Origin: Spirochaetota bacterium
GTDB taxonomy: Bacteria > Spirochaetota > Spirochaetia > Treponematales > Treponemataceae
Assembly: GCA_023443865.1 (NCBI GenBank)
Contig: JAEZST010000022.1
Span: forward strand, 372,001-436,000
DNA: 64,000 nt
Direction: 5' to 3'
The notes beneath the pieces were generated by a model. The model saw nothing but the letters and a program-made list of their open reading frames with translations. It was not told the origin of the DNA and searched no databases. Positions 30,123 to 38,000 of the stretch are shown piece by piece (within the stretch, counting starts at the first letter, position 1; every line of letters begins with the position of its first letter). The position numbers and the translations under genes are program-made.

Positions 30123-30517
30123 AGGAGTTGGTGTGTATCGTGTGCCCGCGGGGATGCCGCCTTTCGGTGGGCGAGGGGCCCGAGTTCCCCGTAAGCGGGA
30201 ACGGGTGCGATCGGGGAAGGGTTTACGGCAGGAGCGAAGCCGTGGCGCCGACGCGGATCGTTACCGCCACGTGCGCCGCCGGCTTCCCGGGAGAAGGCTC
30301 AATGCCGCGCGGCGACTTTCCGCGCCGGGTGCCCGTCAGGACCGTGGGCGGGGTGCCAAAGGACCGGGTACGGGAATTGGCGGCGTATCTTTCGGGACTG
30401 ACCGTGCCGCTACCCGTCCGCGCGGGCGATTGCATCGTCCCCGACTGGGACGGTACCGGTATCGTCGTGGTGGCGACCCGGGATATCGGTTTCGACCTTA
30501 CTAATCCGGAATCTTAA
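30119..30517 (+). CDS. DUF1667 family protein
   Basis: 132 residues. The N-terminal cysteines CIVCPRGC and NGCDRG, then RIVTATC, match DUF1667, a small probable metal or Fe-S protein almost always found after the two flavoproteins encoded upstream. The start codon overlaps the previous stop (ATGA). The stop codon overlaps by 4 nt the stop codon of the convergent M24 peptidase gene. It is likely the third subunit of the redox complex; its biochemical role is not established. Confidence 0.88.
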   Translation: MKELVCIVCPRGCRLSVGEGPEFPVSGNGCDRGRVYGRSEAVAPTRIVTATCAAGFPGEGSMPRGDFPRRVPVRTVGGVPKDRVRELAAYLSGLTVPLPVRAGDCIVPDWDGTGIVVVATRDIGFDLTNPES

Positions 30518-31830
30518 ACGTAATCGGTATTGCCCGCCCGCGGCCCTTTTTTCCCTGAACCGTTCGCTTTTGCCTTTCCCATTTTTCCCGATGGGGACTT
30601 GGCGACCGGCGAGTCCGTGGTAGTACCCCTTTTCCTTTCCGTCTTCGCGGCCTTGGGGGTTTTCGCCGCTTCGGTCGGCTCTCCCGCGTCGGGCGAGACA
30701 GCCGCCGCGGCGCCGAGCCTGATAATCCGGGAATTGGTAAGGAGCCTGTAGCCGTTTTCCGTGATCAGCACGTCGTTTTCGAGCCTACAGCCCCCGTGCT
30801 CCGGGTGGTAGAGTCCCGGTTCCAGGGTAACGACCATTCCCGGCTCGTATACCCAATCATTGTCTTCCCGGTTTCTGACCGCCGGCCCTTCGTGGGCTTC
30901 CAAACCGATACCGTGGCCCAGCGCGTGGGGCATGGTTCGCTTGGCCTTGCGGAAAATTTCGTCAACCTTAATGGGAGCGTCCCTCGTGGGCACGCCGGGT
31001 TTATAGAGTTCCAGCGCGGCCTTGTAGGCCTTTTCGACGAGGGCAAGCTGCTTTTCCTGGGCCGGAGTCACGTCGCCCGAAACCACGGTGAGGGTCACGT
31101 CGCTGGTATATCCCCGGTACTTAATGCCGAAATCCAGGATGGAAAGGCCGGAACCGGGAAAGGCCGATGCGGTATAGGGCGGGAAGGCGTGAATGCCGAA
31201 GCTGCGTTCCGGCCCGGCCGCGAGGGTTTCGAAACCGGTTCCCTCGGCCCCGGCCGCCCGTGCTTCCCGCTCGATCAGGAGGGCCACGTCGGATTCGGTT
31301 TTGATCTTTCCGCCCTTCAATTGCTTTTCGATCAGGTTAATGATGGCGTCGGTAATCGAGCACGCCTTCTCGATGGTCTCGATCTCCGCGGCGTCCTTGA
31401 TTGACCTCATCCGCTCGATTTCCCGGCCCGCGCCGCCCTCGCGGCAAATCACGTCGTATTCAAGGAGGGCTTCCACGTACCGGAGAAAGAGCGGGTAGGG
31501 CGTCACGCCGGGAATTTCGATCCGGGAACGCGACGGGACCCCTATGCGTTCCGCGATACCCCGAACCGCCGCGACGGGATTTCTCCCGAAATCGGTATAG
31601 GGAACGATCACGTCGACATTGGCCATCTTGTGGGCCATCAATTCGTCCCACGGGCATAAAACGGCATGGCCGGTAATGGTCATAACAAGGAGGGCATCCG
31701 ATGGATGTCCGGTGAAATATCTGATTCCGGGGTCCCGGCGGCCCTCGGTATCTTCAAGGACGACCACTGAAACGCTGTTGCGGGCCATCCAGGTGTACAA
31801 TTCGGCCCGTCGTTTTAAGTAAGCTTCCAT
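30514..31830 (-). CDS. M24 family metallopeptidase (Xaa-Pro aminopeptidase type)
   Basis: 438 residues. The creatinase-like N-terminal domain (about 1-130) is followed by the pita-bread catalytic domain with all five metal ligands in family motifs: LDFGIKYRGYTSDVTLT (two Asp), HALGHGIGLEAHEG (His), VVTLEPGLY (Glu) and CRLENDVLIT (Glu). The last 65 residues form a Lys/Ala/Gly-rich, strongly basic tail ending NTDYV that is not part of the normal enzyme. It is predicted to remove N-terminal residues preceding proline in the cytoplasm. There is no Shine-Dalgarno site; a TATATT lies 8 nt before the ATG. Confidence 0.9.
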   Translation of the reverse strand: MEAYLKRRAELYTWMARNSVSVVVLEDTEGRRDPGIRYFTGHPSDALLVMTITGHAVLCPWDELMAHKMANVDVIVPYTDFGRNPVAAVRGIAERIGVPSRSRIEIPGVTPYPLFLRYVEALLEYDVICREGGAGREIERMRSIKDAAEIETIEKACSITDAIINLIEKQLKGGKIKTESDVALLIEREARAAGAEGTGFETLAAGPERSFGIHAFPPYTASAFPGSGLSILDFGIKYRGYTSDVTLTVVSGDVTPAQEKQLALVEKAYKAALELYKPGVPTRDAPIKVDEIFRKAKRTMPHALGHGIGLEAHEGPAVRNREDNDWVYEPGMVVTLEPGLYHPEHGGCRLENDVLITENGYRLLTNSRIIRLGAAAAVSPDAGEPTEAAKTPKAAKTERKRGTTTDSPVAKSPSGKMGKAKANGSGKKGPRAGNTDYV

Positions 31831-31838
31831 ATGAAGTC

Positions 31839-31868
31839 AATATACCCCGTTTTCTTTGACAGGGTAAA
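31839..31868 (-). promoter_or_regulatory. candidate promoter of the M24 peptidase (leaderless geometry)
   Basis: On the minus strand TTTACC (31868-31863), an 18-nt spacer and TATATT (31844-31839) end 8 nt before ATG 31830. It overlaps the divergent transporter promoter. Confidence 0.45.
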
Positions 31869-31884
31869 GCAAATCGGCTATGAT
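31856..31884 (+). promoter_or_regulatory. promoter of the GPH transporter gene
   Basis: A consensus -35 TTGACA (31856-31861), a 17-nt spacer and TATGAT (31879-31884). The expected start near 31891 excludes the TTG at 31884 as a start codon and favours GTG 31920. Confidence 0.75.
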
Positions 31885-31919
31885 TGCCGGAAAATCGCGG
31901 AATGCCGGGGGAACGTCAG

Positions 31920-33266
31920 GTGAATTCACGTTTAAGGAACAAACTGGTCTACGCGTCAGGTCAATTCGGTCTGGTTTTGTGCGGTTACGGGATTATCAGG
32001 CTCTTTTCCTCGTTCTTCGTCGCCCGGGGCGTTTCCGGAGTCCGTCTCTTTCCCGATTATATCTACCAGAACGACCTGTTCGGTTTTTTTACCGCGGCGG
32101 GGCTGATCGTGGCGTTAAGCCGTCTTGCCGATACCGTGGCGGGCGTCGTCGCCGCCTGGGTGTCCGATCGGGGCGCCCTGAGAACCGGCCGACGCACCGC
32201 CATGATGCGCGCCGCGGCCGTTCCCTTGGCCCTTTTCTCCGCCTTGGCGTTCTTTCCCCCCTCGGCAAGCAATATGGCGCTCAATACCGTAGTAATCTGC
32301 CTTTGTACCATAGCCTTCTTTTTTGCCTATTCCCTGTACGCTATCCCGTATCTCGCCCTCATCTCCGAGCTGGGGGTACGCGCCCGGGACCGGCTTCAGC
32401 TTTCTACCCTTATGGCCTTCGCCACGGCTTTCGCGTCGCTGGCGGGAAACCGCGAATTGGCGTTCATGGACACGGTTTCCCGGCTGACGGGGCTCAGTCC
32501 CCTCGCGTCCTTCCGGTTGGTCATCGCCGGCTATGCCCTTATTTCCTGCGGTTTCTTGCTCTTGCCCGCCCTGACGCTGGCCGACGCCATTCCCCCGCAT
32601 TCAAAGCCCGCTTCCGAGCCTCCCGCCCGCGCGGTGGGCGCGGTCCTTTCCGACCGACTGCTTCGTCCCTACCTGATCGCCGACTTTATGTATCGGCTCG
32701 CCTCCGCGATCGTCATAACCGGCTTTCTCTATTACGTGACGGTCCTTCTCGGCTTGCCTTCCGGCCGGTCCGATTATTTTCTGCTGATGATTTTCGCCGT
32801 GAACGTCGTGCTCTACTATCCCGTATACCTCGTGGCGGCTACGTACGGGAAAAAAAGGCTTTTAACCGGCGCCTTTTTGGCCTTGCTGGTGGATATCGCC
32901 CTGCTCGTCCCCGCCGGAAGCTATCCCGTGCCCGCGTCCGTCCAGGGCTGGATCCTCGCCCTGCTTTTCGCCTTCCCCCTCACGGTCTTTTCCGTAGTGC
33001 CCTACGCCCTGATCGGCGATCTGGCGGTGGCCTGCGAACGGAAAACGGGCGTATTGCGCGGGGGTATGTACTTCGGGCTCCATGCCGTTGCGGTGCGGAT
33101 CTCCCAAATGGCCGTCATCCTGCTCTTTCCCCTTTTCGTGTCCGGCTCCTCGCCGAGCGCGCTGGGGTTGCGCATAACGCTGATCCTGGCCGCGGCCTTC
33201 GCGTTGATAGGCTTATTCTCCGTAACGGCGTACCGCGAGAAGGAAGTCAGCGTCCTTTTTGAATGA
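31920..33266 (+). CDS. sugar:cation symporter, GPH/MelB-type MFS transporter
   Basis: 448 residues from GTG 31920, which has GGGGGAA 8 nt upstream and gives the usual start (NSRLRNKLVYASGQFG). An in-frame ATG at 31902 is possible but lies almost at the predicted transcript start. About 12 membrane segments are visible. GPH features are LADTVAGVVAAWVSDR (the conserved D-x-x-x-D type cation region) and RTGRRTAMMRAA between TM2 and TM3. It probably imports a sugar or glycoside with sodium or protons. The substrate is unknown, and no glycosidase is adjacent. It is divergent from the M24 gene. Confidence 0.82.
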   Translation: MNSRLRNKLVYASGQFGLVLCGYGIIRLFSSFFVARGVSGVRLFPDYIYQNDLFGFFTAAGLIVALSRLADTVAGVVAAWVSDRGALRTGRRTAMMRAAAVPLALFSALAFFPPSASNMALNTVVICLCTIAFFFAYSLYAIPYLALISELGVRARDRLQLSTLMAFATAFASLAGNRELAFMDTVSRLTGLSPLASFRLVIAGYALISCGFLLLPALTLADAIPPHSKPASEPPARAVGAVLSDRLLRPYLIADFMYRLASAIVITGFLYYVTVLLGLPSGRSDYFLLMIFAVNVVLYYPVYLVAATYGKKRLLTGAFLALLVDIALLVPAGSYPVPASVQGWILALLFAFPLTVFSVVPYALIGDLAVACERKTGVLRGGMYFGLHAVAVRISQMAVILLFPLFVSGSSPSALGLRITLILAAAFALIGLFSVTAYREKEVSVLFE

Positions 33267-33346
33267 CCGCTCCCGCGGGAAGGGCTCCCTCCGGGATTCC
33301 CCCCGGTTAGCGAAGATATCTCGATTACGCTGAGCGCCTCTCCGTC

Positions 33347-34942
33347 TTATTTTCCCCGTTTTCTCGCCATGGCAAGACCTTCCCGCGCGATGGGGTCGCG
33401 GGTCAACGCCAATAGTCCGATGCCCGCGGCGGCGAAGAGAACCAATGCCGCCACGAGGGGCACTCCCTCGCCGACGAGCTTTCCGTGGCCGGCGAAGGCC
33501 GCGTGGAGCCGCGGCAGCAGGAAATAGACCGGAGCCGCGGCGATAAGCGACAATACGACCATCTTCGCCGCGTACAGCGACGTGGACCGGACCACCTTGA
33601 TCACGTCTACCGAGGGATTTTTCCGCAAAAACACGAAGAGCAGAACGGTGTTCGACGCGCTGGCCAGGGAAAGGGCCAAGGCGATGCCGCCTCCCTTCAG
33701 GGGAGTTACGAGGGCGACGGCCAATACGACGTTGACCGCGAAGGACAGTATGCCCGCCAGGGTCGGCGATTTCGTGTCGCTTTGGGCGTAAAAGGCCGGC
33801 GAAACGATTCGGTTAAGCGCGATGAAAAAGAGTCCGGCGACATGCCAGGTGAAGGCGTTCAGGGTGAGTTCCACCGATTTCTCGTCGAAAACGGCGCCCC
33901 CGAACAGCAGCGTAATGATATTCCGCCCGGTCAGGAGGGAAAAGAAGGTTACCGGTATGGTAATGAGGGCGATGATTTTCATGGCCCGCGCGAGCAGGTC
34001 GTTAAAGGCTCCCCATTCCTTTCGGGCGGAAAATCCCGAAAGGTCGGGTAATATGACCGTGCCGATTGATACCGCGAAAATGCCCAGGATTAGTTCCTGC
34101 AGCCTCAGGGAGTATTGCAGGCTCGAAACCACGCCCTTGCCCGCGTGTCCCGCGAGGGCGGTCGAAACCAGATCGTTGAACTGGTAGGCAGCCATGCCGA
34201 TGACGGTCGGCCCGACCAGCGCGAGGACCTTACGGGTGCCGGGATTCGCGAAGGCCTTTTTTACCGTGGTAAAGGAAAAGCGAAACCCCTCCCTCAGTAC
34301 GTAAGGCAGCTGAAAAAACGCCTGAACGGCGCCGCCGAGGAGCACGCCCACCGCCATGGCCCGGGCCGCGTTCTCCATTGCCGGCGCGAGGAGCCACGTG
34401 GTTCCTATCACGATCAGGTTAAAGAGAATGGGGGTGAATCCCGAGGGCGAGAATACCTTTACGCCGTTGAGAATGCCCTGAAAAAAGGCCGAGACCGAAA
34501 TAATGGCGAGGTAGGGGAACATGATTCGGGTGAGTAACACGGTTTCCGCGGTTCCGGTGCCGAAAATGGGCACGATCAGGGGCGTCGCGAGAATTCCGAT
34601 TCCGACGGTAACGGTAGTTATAAGGCTAATGAGCGTAAAGGTCGCGGAAAGGAATGACTTGGTGGTTTCCGCCGACTCCGTTTCCAAATACCGGCGAAAG
34701 GTCGGTATGAAGGCGACCGAGATACTGCCCTCCGCGAAAAGCCGCCTGAGGAGGTTCGGGATCATAAAGGCGACGGAAAAGGCGTCGGAAAGCTCGGTGG
34801 TACCCAAAAAGGCGGCTTTGGTCATTTCCCGAACCAAGCCGAGAATGCGCGAAAGGAAGGTAAGGGCGGAAAGGCGCGTTCCGCTTTTAAGAAGTGATTT
34901 TCCCATGAACGTTAGGCTAGCATATCGGCTGGACTTTTGCAT
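33347..34942 (-). CDS. murJ: lipid II flippase MurJ (MviN)
   Basis: 531 residues. ATG 34942 is preferred to the in-frame ATG 34906 because it has GAGGAA at good spacing. About 14 membrane segments. The family signature is LTFLSRILGLVREMTKAAFL at the N-terminus, followed by AFSVAFMIPNLLRRLFAEGSI and AFIPTFRRYLE. It moves lipid II across the inner membrane for peptidoglycan synthesis. It is a single gene on the minus strand, divergent from the activase gene. The 80-nt gap to the transporter stop holds no convincing terminator. Confidence 0.96.
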   Translation of the reverse strand: MQKSSRYASLTFMGKSLLKSGTRLSALTFLSRILGLVREMTKAAFLGTTELSDAFSVAFMIPNLLRRLFAEGSISVAFIPTFRRYLETESAETTKSFLSATFTLISLITTVTVGIGILATPLIVPIFGTGTAETVLLTRIMFPYLAIISVSAFFQGILNGVKVFSPSGFTPILFNLIVIGTTWLLAPAMENAARAMAVGVLLGGAVQAFFQLPYVLREGFRFSFTTVKKAFANPGTRKVLALVGPTVIGMAAYQFNDLVSTALAGHAGKGVVSSLQYSLRLQELILGIFAVSIGTVILPDLSGFSARKEWGAFNDLLARAMKIIALITIPVTFFSLLTGRNIITLLFGGAVFDEKSVELTLNAFTWHVAGLFFIALNRIVSPAFYAQSDTKSPTLAGILSFAVNVVLAVALVTPLKGGGIALALSLASASNTVLLFVFLRKNPSVDVIKVVRSTSLYAAKMVVLSLIAAAPVYFLLPRLHAAFAGHGKLVGEGVPLVAALVLFAAAGIGLLALTRDPIAREGLAMARKRGK

Positions 34943-34992
34943 ATGCGTTCCTCAAAAAACGACGTCGGGCCGTTCCGTTAACTAAACGCGTA

Positions 34993-35024
34993 AAATGTCA
35001 AAAACCTGTAAATATGTGACATTT
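34993..35024. promoter_or_regulatory. inverted repeat between murJ and the activase gene
   Basis: AAATGTCA (34993-35000) and TGACATTT (35017-35024) form perfect 8-nt arms 16 nt apart, between two divergent genes and 13 nt before the activase -35. The arms are 24 nt centre to centre, so it looks more like a two-site operator than a hairpin. Confidence 0.5.
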
Positions 35025-35036
35025 CGTGCGGTCGGC

Positions 35037-35065
35037 TTGAATCTGATGCAAAACTGTGTCATCAT
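35037..35065 (+). promoter_or_regulatory. candidate promoter of the activase gene (leaderless geometry)
   Basis: TTGAAT (35037-35042), a 17-nt spacer and CATCAT (35060-35065), then 7 nt to ATG 35073. The -10 is only a 4/6 match. Confidence 0.4.
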
Positions 35066-35072
35066 CGCTTCT

Positions 35073-38000
35073 ATGAATGATAACAACGTCTTGCGGATGG
35101 GTATCGATGTGGGTTCCACGACCGTCAAGGTCGTAGTCCTTGATCGGAGCGATACGTTCGTATTCAGCAAATATGAACGGCATCGTGCAGATATACGCTC
35201 TACCATTATCGCGGTAGTCGAAAAGGCCTTGGACGCGGTGGAAGCCGCCTTTCCCGGAGAGGAAACCCGGCTGAGCGTTAAGGTCACCGGCTCGGGCGGA
35301 TTGGCGGTATCTCACTGGCTTTCCGTCCCCTTTATCCAGGAAGTGGTCGCCTCCACCGCGGCGGTCAAAAAGCTCATTCCCCGCGCCGACGTGGCGATTG
35401 AGCTCGGCGGCGAAGACGCCAAAATCACCTACTTTACCGACGGCATAGAGCAGCGCATGAACGGTACCTGCGCCGGCGGCACGGGCGCGTTCATCGATCA
35501 GATGGCCGCCCTTCTCGAAACCGACGCCGACGGCCTGAACGAGCTCGCCAAGGGCGCCTCTACCATATATCCCATAGCGGCCCGCTGCGGCGTTTTCGCG
35601 AAGACCGATATTCAGCCCCTGATAAACGAGGGCGCGCGGCGGGAGGATATCGCGGCGAGCATCTACCAGGCCGTCGTCAGCCAGACCATTTCCGGTTTGG
35701 CCTGCGGCAAGCCCATTCGGGGGAACGTGGCCTTCCTCGGCGGTCCGCTCCATTTCATGGACCAGCTGCGCCGCCGCTTTATAGAAACCCTGAAATTAAC
35801 GGGCGACGCGATCATCGTTCCCGAGGAATCCCAGCTTTTCGTGGCGGCCGGCGCCGCCTTCTCCGCGGAAACGACCCTCGACTCCGCCAATATTTCCTTC
35901 CGTAGAATGGATTCCATCGCGGAGCCCGGCGCCTCGTGCCGGGTCTCACCGTCCCTGGCCGCGAACGGTCCCGCTACCGGTACCCAGCCGGAATCGGGCC
36001 CCGGCACGGTACTCGTGAGCGTGAAGGTTCTTCGCGAGGGCCTCAAAAACCTCGTGGGCGCCGAGATGCACGAGGTTCAGCGGCTTGACCCCCTCTTCGC
36101 CAACGAACGGGAACTGGAGGAATTCCGCGTGCGGCACGCCGCGGAAATGGCCGCCTCCGCGGATTTAGACACGGCGAAGGGCCCGGTATTCCTGGGCCTG
36201 GACGCCGGTTCCACCACTACCAAGGCCGTGCTGATCGACGATCAGGGCCGCATCCTGTGGCGTTTTTACGACGTTAACGGCGGTAACCCGGTAGACCTCG
36301 CCGTTCGCGTCCTCAAGGACCTGTACCGCCGGCTGCCGTCGCAGGTGCGCATCGTGCGTTCCTGCTCCACCGGCTACGGCGAGGCCCTCTTTCAGGCCGC
36401 CCTCGGCGTCGACGCCGGTGAAGTCGAAACCATCGCGCACTACCGCGCCGCCGATTTTTTCGTTCCCGGCGTGGAATTCCTTCTCGATATCGGCGGCCAG
36501 GACATGAAGTGCCTCCGCATGAAAGACGGGGCCATCACCACCATCCAGCTTAACGAGGCCTGCTCCTCGGGCTGCGGCAGCTTCCTTGACAATTTCGCCC
36601 GCTCCCTGGGCCTGGACATCAATTCCTTCTCCAACAAGGCCCTCCTGGCGGATAAGCCCGTGGACCTGGGAAGCCGCTGCACGGTCTTCATGAATAGCCG
36701 CGTGAAGCAGGCCCAAAAGGAAGGCGCTTCCGTGGGGGATATCTCCGCGGGCCTTTCCTATTCGGTCATCAAGAACGCCCTCTACAAGGTCATTAAGCTC
36801 CGCGACGCCTCGGCGATCGGCGAGAAGGTGGTGGTGCAGGGCGGCACGTTCAATAACGACGCGGTGCTCCGGGCCTTCGAGAAAATCTCCGGGCGCAACG
36901 TGTTCCGGCCCGACGTGGCGGGCCTCATGGGCGCCTACGGCGCTGCCCTCATCGCGCGGGACCAGTGGGAAGACGCGGGCTGTCCCTCCGACGCCCGGAC
37001 CGGGCTTGCCACGCCCGAACAGCTCGAGCACTTCGCGGTCCAGCTCGAAAGCCGCCGCTGCGGCAAGTGCTCGAATAACTGCCTCCTGACCATCAATACC
37101 TTCACCGCGGGCGTGGTAACCTCCGGTCCCGTGGAGCAAATGGTCGCGCCTCCCCGGCGCTTTATAACGGGTAACCGGTGCGAGCGGGGCCTGGAAATCG
37201 ACCTGGACGACAAGGCCGCCGGCGGCGCGACCGACCGGAAGGCGGAAATCGGCGGGGGCGTAAAGCCCGAAAAAATTCCCGTACCGAACCTCTTCGACTG
37301 GAAGTACCGGCGGCTGTTCCGCTACAAGCCGCTGGCGGCCGATAAGGCTCCCCGGGGCGACGTGGGAATCCCGCGGGTGCTCAACATGTACGAGAATTAC
37401 CCGTTTTGGTTTACCTTTTTCACGGAGTTGGGCTTTCGCGTGCGCGTTTCCCCCCGATCGAGCCGCGACGTGTACGAGGCCGGCCTGGAAACCATTCCCT
37501 CGGAATCAGTATGCTACCCGGGTAAAATCGCCCACGGCCACGTGGAATCCCTTTTGAAGGCGGGCGTGAAGTTTATCTTCTATCCCTGCGCGCCATACGA
37601 GCGGGTGGAAGACGCGGGCGCGGGGAACCATTACAATTGCCCCATCGTCACGAGCTATCCCGAGGTTCTCAAGAATAACGTGGACGCCCTGCGCCAGGAT
37701 CCCTCCGTGCGCTATATGGACCCCTTCCTCCCCCTGGACGACGAGCATCGGCTGAGCCAGCGGCTGCATGAGGAGCTGGGCGAGCCGTTCGGCGTAACGA
37801 GCGAGGAAATTCGCTCGGCCGTGCGGACCGCGTGGGTGGAACAGGATTCGTTCCGCGCGGAAACCGCGGAGATGGGCGAAAAAACCCTCCAGGAAATCGC
37901 GGATCGCGGCTTAAAGGGCGTCGTGCTCGCCGGCCGGCCCTACCATGTGGACCCTGAAATCCACCACGGCATTCCCGAACTGCTTACCGGCCTGGGCCTC

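Noticed and set aside
31880..33262. 460-residue plus-strand frame in another phase across the GPH transporter gene
   Set aside because: It is Arg/Pro/Gly-rich without motifs. The overlapping frame gives a 12-segment transporter with a promoter and Shine-Dalgarno site.
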